Shown piece after piece: positions 5,574 through 8,825 of a DNA stretch of 8,825 nt (the first letter of the stretch is position 1; each line of letters opens with the position of its first letter). Source of the stretch: Pseudomonadota bacterium (GTDB taxonomy: Bacteria > Pseudomonadota > Gammaproteobacteria > Xanthomonadales > Xanthomonadaceae); assembly GCA_023438325.1 (NCBI GenBank), contig JAEXRB010000213.1, positions 1-8,825 on the forward strand. The letters run 5' to 3'. A program made the position numbers and the translations under genes. A model generated the notes under the pieces. It ran no database searches and was not told the origin of the DNA. It worked only from the letters and a program-made list of their open reading frames with translations.

Positions 5574-7847
5574 ATGTCCGCTCAACCGATTCCCGCCCGC
5601 CAGCGCGGCCTCAACCGCGCCGAGATCTGCGACCGCAACTTCGTCGAGTTTGTCGAGCAATGGAGCGGTTCGCCGCAGCCTGCGCCTGCGCCGCATGAGG
5701 CGGTGCTGCCGGGCAGCGCTTGCAGTGCCGCCGATTTCCTCGATTTGTTCGAGTCGCAGCTGGTGTCGCGTCATCTGGACTTGATGGCGCGGGTGCTGCG
5801 GGTGAAGAACAAGGTGTTCTACACCATCGGTTCCAGTGGTCACGAAGGCAACGCCATGGTGGCGCGCGCCACGCGGCATACCGATCCGGCCTTCCTGCAC
5901 TACCGCTCCGGCGGCTTCATGGCCGAGCGTTTCCGCAAATTGCCGGGCATGGATCCGGTGATGGATTCGGCCCTGAGTTTTGCCGCCAGTGCGGAAGATC
6001 CGGCGTCCGGTGGCCGGCACAAGGTCTGGGGCAGCAAGCCGTTGTGGGTGTTGCCGCAAACCTCGACCATCGCCTCGCACCTGCCCAAGGCGCTCGGCAC
6101 CGCCGTGGCGATCGAACAGGCGCGCCGCATGGGCCATGCGCTGCCGATTCCGAGCGATTCGATTGCGATCTGCTCCTTCGGCGATGCCAGTTCCAATCAC
6201 GCCACCGCGCAGACCGCGTTCAATGCCGCGGCATGGACGGCGTATCAGAAACTGCCGGCGCCGGTGCTGTTCGTGTGCGAGGACAATGGCATCGGCATCT
6301 CGGTGAAGACGCCGGCAGGCTGGGTGGCACGCAACTTCTCCCAGCGCCCGGATCTGGATTATTTCTACGCCGATGGTCTGGATCTGGCCGGCGGTTACGC
6401 CGATGTGCAGCGTGCGGTGGAACATTGCCGCCGCACCCGTCGGCCAACCTTCCTGCACCTGCGCACCACCCGCATCATGGGTCACGCCGGCACCGATTTC
6501 GAAATCGAATGGCGCAGCATCGAAGAGCTGGTGGCGGTTGAAGCGACCGATCCATTGCTGCGTTCGGCGGCGATTGCGCTGGCATCGGGCCTGTTCACGA
6601 AGGAGTCGCTGCTGGCGGCCTATGAGGCGATGCGAGAGCGTTGCTTCGCGGCGGCCGATGAAGCGGATCGTTCTCCGAAAATCGAAACGCTCGAACATGT
6701 CATGGCGCCGCTCGCGCCGTATACGCCCGCGGCCGTGAAAGCCGAGGCCGAGCGGGCCGATTACGCCGATGCCCGCATCAAGGCGTTCGGCAGCGACGCG
6801 GCCTTGCCGGAACATCAGGCACCGCGCCATCTGGCGATCCAGATCAATCAGGCCCTGCATGACCTGATGGCCAAATATCCGGAAACCTTGTTGTTCGGTG
6901 AGGACGTGGCGCAGAAGGGCGGCGTCTACACTGTCACCAAGGGGCTGCACAAAACTTTCAAGGGCGCGCGCGTGTTCAACACGCTGCTGGACGAAACCAT
7001 GATCCTCGGGCTGGCGCAGGGTTACGCCAACATGGGCATGTTGCCGCTGCCGGAAATCCAGTATCTGGCGTACTTCCACAACGCCTGCGACCAGATTCGC
7101 GGCGAAGCGGCATCGTTGCAGTTTTTCTCCGACAACCAATATCGCAATCCGATGCTGGTTCGCATCGCCGGGCTCGGGTATCAACGCGGCTTCGGCGGGC
7201 ATTTCCACAACGACAACTCCATCACCGCGCTGCGCGACATTCCCGGCCTGGTGGTCGGTTGCCCGAGTCGTGGCGACGATGCGGCGACCATGCTCCGCAC
7301 GCTGGCGGCGCTGGCCAAGGTCGACGGTCGCGTGGCGGTGTTCCTCGAACCCATCGCGCTCTACATGACCAAGGATTTGCACGAAGCCGGCGATGGCGGC
7401 TGGTTGTTCCCGTATCCGGCGCCGGGCGAGGCCATGGCGCTGGGTGAAGGCCGGGTCTACAACGAGGATGCCGACGATCTGGTGGTATTCACCTACGGCA
7501 ACGGCGTGCCGATGGCCTTGCGCGCAGCACGTACCATCGAGGCGGAATTGGGCTGGAAAGTGCGCATCGCCGATCTGCGCTGGCTGGTGCCGCTGAACGA
7601 GGTCTTCATTGCGGCGCAGGCGAAAAATGCCAGGCGCATCATCGTGTTGGATGAAGGTCGCCGGAGTGCCGGCGTGGGCGAGGGCATCATCACCGCGCTC
7701 GGCGAAGCCGGGATGGGCGCTACACCGCTGCGCCGCGTGGTCGGTGCCGATACCTACACCCCGCTGGCAGGTGCGGCTTTCCTGGTGCTGCCGGGCGATG
7801 CGGATGTGGTGGCGGCGGCGCGCGAACTGGCGAACGAGGTCGCGTGA
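5574..7847 (+). CDS. Fused alpha-beta E1 component of a thiamine-diphosphate 2-oxoacid dehydrogenase (branched-chain/pyruvate type)
   Basis: The 757-residue protein joins the E1-alpha and E1-beta chains that are separate in most heterotetrameric 2-oxoacid dehydrogenases. Such E1 enzymes decarboxylate a 2-oxoacid on thiamine diphosphate and pass the acyl group to the E2 lipoyl domain. The alpha part (about 55-330) includes the TGSSG-like IGSSGHEGNAM segment (85-95) and a diphosphate-Mg motif beginning GDAS (203-206) and ending at Asn238 in CEDNGIGIS. It also has the GHAGTDFE loop (303-310), which replaces the usual GHSTSDD. A linker (about 335-415) follows. The beta part has FGEDVAQKGGVYTVTKGL (441-458), Glu474 in the LDETMI catalytic-glutamate position, EIQYLAYFHNACDQIRGEAA (494-513) and a transketolase C-terminal domain (about 633-757). 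The start at 5574 has AGGA at 5564-5567, 6 nt upstream. Layout resembles branched-chain E1, but the substrate cannot be fixed from sequence. No E2 or E3 gene is in the window. Confidence 0.88.
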   Translation: MSAQPIPARQRGLNRAEICDRNFVEFVEQWSGSPQPAPAPHEAVLPGSACSAADFLDLFESQLVSRHLDLMARVLRVKNKVFYTIGSSGHEGNAMVARATRHTDPAFLHYRSGGFMAERFRKLPGMDPVMDSALSFAASAEDPASGGRHKVWGSKPLWVLPQTSTIASHLPKALGTAVAIEQARRMGHALPIPSDSIAICSFGDASSNHATAQTAFNAAAWTAYQKLPAPVLFVCEDNGIGISVKTPAGWVARNFSQRPDLDYFYADGLDLAGGYADVQRAVEHCRRTRRPTFLHLRTTRIMGHAGTDFEIEWRSIEELVAVEATDPLLRSAAIALASGLFTKESLLAAYEAMRERCFAAADEADRSPKIETLEHVMAPLAPYTPAAVKAEAERADYADARIKAFGSDAALPEHQAPRHLAIQINQALHDLMAKYPETLLFGEDVAQKGGVYTVTKGLHKTFKGARVFNTLLDETMILGLAQGYANMGMLPLPEIQYLAYFHNACDQIRGEAASLQFFSDNQYRNPMLVRIAGLGYQRGFGGHFHNDNSITALRDIPGLVVGCPSRGDDAATMLRTLAALAKVDGRVAVFLEPIALYMTKDLHEAGDGGWLFPYPAPGEAMALGEGRVYNEDADDLVVFTYGNGVPMALRAARTIEAELGWKVRIADLRWLVPLNEVFIAAQAKNARRIIVLDEGRRSAGVGEGIITALGEAGMGATPLRRVVGADTYTPLAGAAFLVLPGDADVVAAARELANEVA

Positions 7848-7876
7848 GGCCTGTGGAGCCGTTCATTCGATTGGCC

Positions 7877-7893
7877 TATGATCCTGCGTCATG
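7877..7893 (+). promoter_or_regulatory. -10 box placed for a leaderless transcript of the cyclase gene
   Basis: TATGAT at 7877-7882 matches the sigma-70 -10 consensus at five of six positions. Only 8 nt separate it from the ATG at 7891, so transcription would begin at or within 1-2 nt of the start codon. No SD sequence precedes the ATG. A -35 hexamer at 17-bp spacing (TGGAGC, 7854-7859) is poor. Confidence 0.45.
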
Positions 7894-8787
7894 ACGCAAA
7901 CCCGCCCTCTCGCCATTGTCTTTGCCGATGTCAGCGGCAGCACGCGGCTGTTCGAGCAGCGCGGAGATGTCGAGGCGCGGCGCATCATTTCGGCGGTGAT
8001 CGCAGCACTTTCCCAGATCGTGCGCAGCAATGGCGGGACGGTCATCAAGACCATCGGCGATGAGGTGATGTGCACCTTCCCGGCTGCCATCGACGGCATC
8101 AATGCCGCCTGCCAGATGCAGCGTCGCATCACGCAGGATCCTGTCTTCGCGTGCGATGCGCTCGGCATTCGCATCGGCCTGCATCACGGCGAGGCGTTAC
8201 TGGAAGATGGCGATGTCTACGGTGATGCGGTGAACACCGCTGCGCGCATGGCGTCGCTGGCCAAGCGCGACCAGATCGTCACCACGGCCAGCACGTTCCG
8301 GGGCGCGACCAGCGTAGGCGGCATCCGCTCACGTAGCCTCGGGCGCGCGCGGGTGAGTGGCAAGCTGTTGCCGATCGAGATCGTCGATGTGATTTGGCAG
8401 GAGGACATCTCCAACATTACCTTGGTGCAGCGTGCGATCCGGCTCGAGGAAGGCAGCGACCGCTCGCAGACGCTCACCTTGCGGTTCCGCGGTCAGGTGA
8501 TCGAGCTTTCACCCACCTCGCCGCCGTTCGCGATGGGGCGCGATGCCACCAATGCCTTGGTGGTGGATGCCGAATGGGTCAGCCGCATTCACGCATCCAT
8601 CGAATACAAGAACGGCCATTACGTGCTCGCGGATCGCAGCACCAACGCCACCTACGTGCAGTTCGCCGACGACGAAGAGCTCCGCGTGCACCGCGATGAA
8701 GTCCATTTGCGCAAGGCCGGCGCGGTTTGCCTGGGCCAGTCGATTGCGGCAGGTTCGGCGGACATCCTCTATTTCCAGTGCGGCTAG
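7891..8787 (+). CDS. Class III adenylate cyclase with C-terminal FHA domain
   Basis: This 298-residue protein has no signal peptide or membrane segment and should be cytosolic. Residues 1-170 form a class III nucleotide cyclase domain. Metal-binding aspartates are Asp13 (FADVSGST) and Asp57 (GDEVM). Lys53 and Asp108 occupy the purine-selecting positions and favour ATP over GTP. Asn115 and Arg119 (VNTAARM) are the transition-state residues, so the active site looks complete. Residues about 195-296 form a forkhead-associated domain, which binds phosphothreonine peptides: GR at 216-217, SRIH at 231-234, and NAT at 252-254 where NGT is usual. Class III cyclases work as homodimers. The FHA part may tie cAMP output to Ser/Thr kinase signalling, but no kinase or phosphatase is in the window. 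The gene begins 43 bp after the E1 stop and has its own -10-like box. The start is supported by the domain beginning at once (LAIVFADVSGS); no SD is seen. Confidence 0.92.
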   Translation: MTQTRPLAIVFADVSGSTRLFEQRGDVEARRIISAVIAALSQIVRSNGGTVIKTIGDEVMCTFPAAIDGINAACQMQRRITQDPVFACDALGIRIGLHHGEALLEDGDVYGDAVNTAARMASLAKRDQIVTTASTFRGATSVGGIRSRSLGRARVSGKLLPIEIVDVIWQEDISNITLVQRAIRLEEGSDRSQTLTLRFRGQVIELSPTSPPFAMGRDATNALVVDAEWVSRIHASIEYKNGHYVLADRSTNATYVQFADDEELRVHRDEVHLRKAGAVCLGQSIAAGSADILYFQCG

Positions 8788-8813
8788 GCCGCCTCCGCAT
8801 CTTCCAGGGTTGC

Positions 8814-8825
8814 ATGTCGATGAGC
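8814..8825 (+). CDS. Possible start of the next gene (cut by the window edge)
   Basis: ATG codons at 8814 and 8820 are in the same frame and open to the window end. AGGG at 8806-8809 is 4 nt from the first and 10 nt from the second. Only four codons are visible, so the identity cannot be judged and the call may be wrong. Confidence 0.2.

Noticed and set aside
5556..7382. 608-codon open frame on the - strand opposite the E1 gene
   Set aside because: It is rich in Arg, His and Gln with no motif, and lies wholly antisense to a gene with clear family motifs.

Overview
The window is about 8.8 kb of GC-rich DNA, with its protein-coding genes all on the + strand. It reads as a chromosomal core region of a gammaproteobacterium near the Xanthomonadales (Xanthomonadaceae/Rhodanobacteraceae). 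This placement is an inference from the DnaK, DnaJ and DapB sequences, the grpE-dnaK-dnaJ-dapB gene order and the single-chain E1 dehydrogenase. No mobile element, CRISPR array, tRNA or rRNA was seen.

Layout: (1) the C-terminal part of proA (proline synthesis), cut by the window edge; (2) a complete heat-shock chaperone cluster grpE, dnaK, dnaJ; (3) dapB (lysine/diaminopimelate synthesis); (4) a 757-residue fused alpha-beta E1 component of a thiamine-diphosphate 2-oxoacid dehydrogenase; (5) a soluble protein with an N-terminal class III nucleotide cyclase and a C-terminal FHA domain. A possible start codon for a further gene lies at the right edge.

The control signals around the chaperone genes are the best-supported non-coding features. 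Sigma-32-like promoters (CTTGAA, 13-14 bp, CCC-rich -10) lie upstream of both grpE and dnaK, and the grpE one overlaps the proA stop codon. A perfect 13-bp stem with a T4 tail separates dnaK from dnaJ, so dnaJ is probably made by partial readthrough. No CIRCE operator is visible and hrcA is not next to grpE, which points to sigma-32 rather than HrcA control. The dapB leader can fold into two mutually exclusive hairpins. The cyclase gene has a TATGAT box ending 8 nt before its ATG and no Shine-Dalgarno sequence, which suggests a leaderless mRNA.

No wholly new biological system could be shown here. The proteins are recognisable family members. The most interesting points are the cyclase-FHA protein with its apparent leaderless start, the fused E1 with unusual active-site motif variants, and the regulatory layout of the chaperone and dapB leaders.
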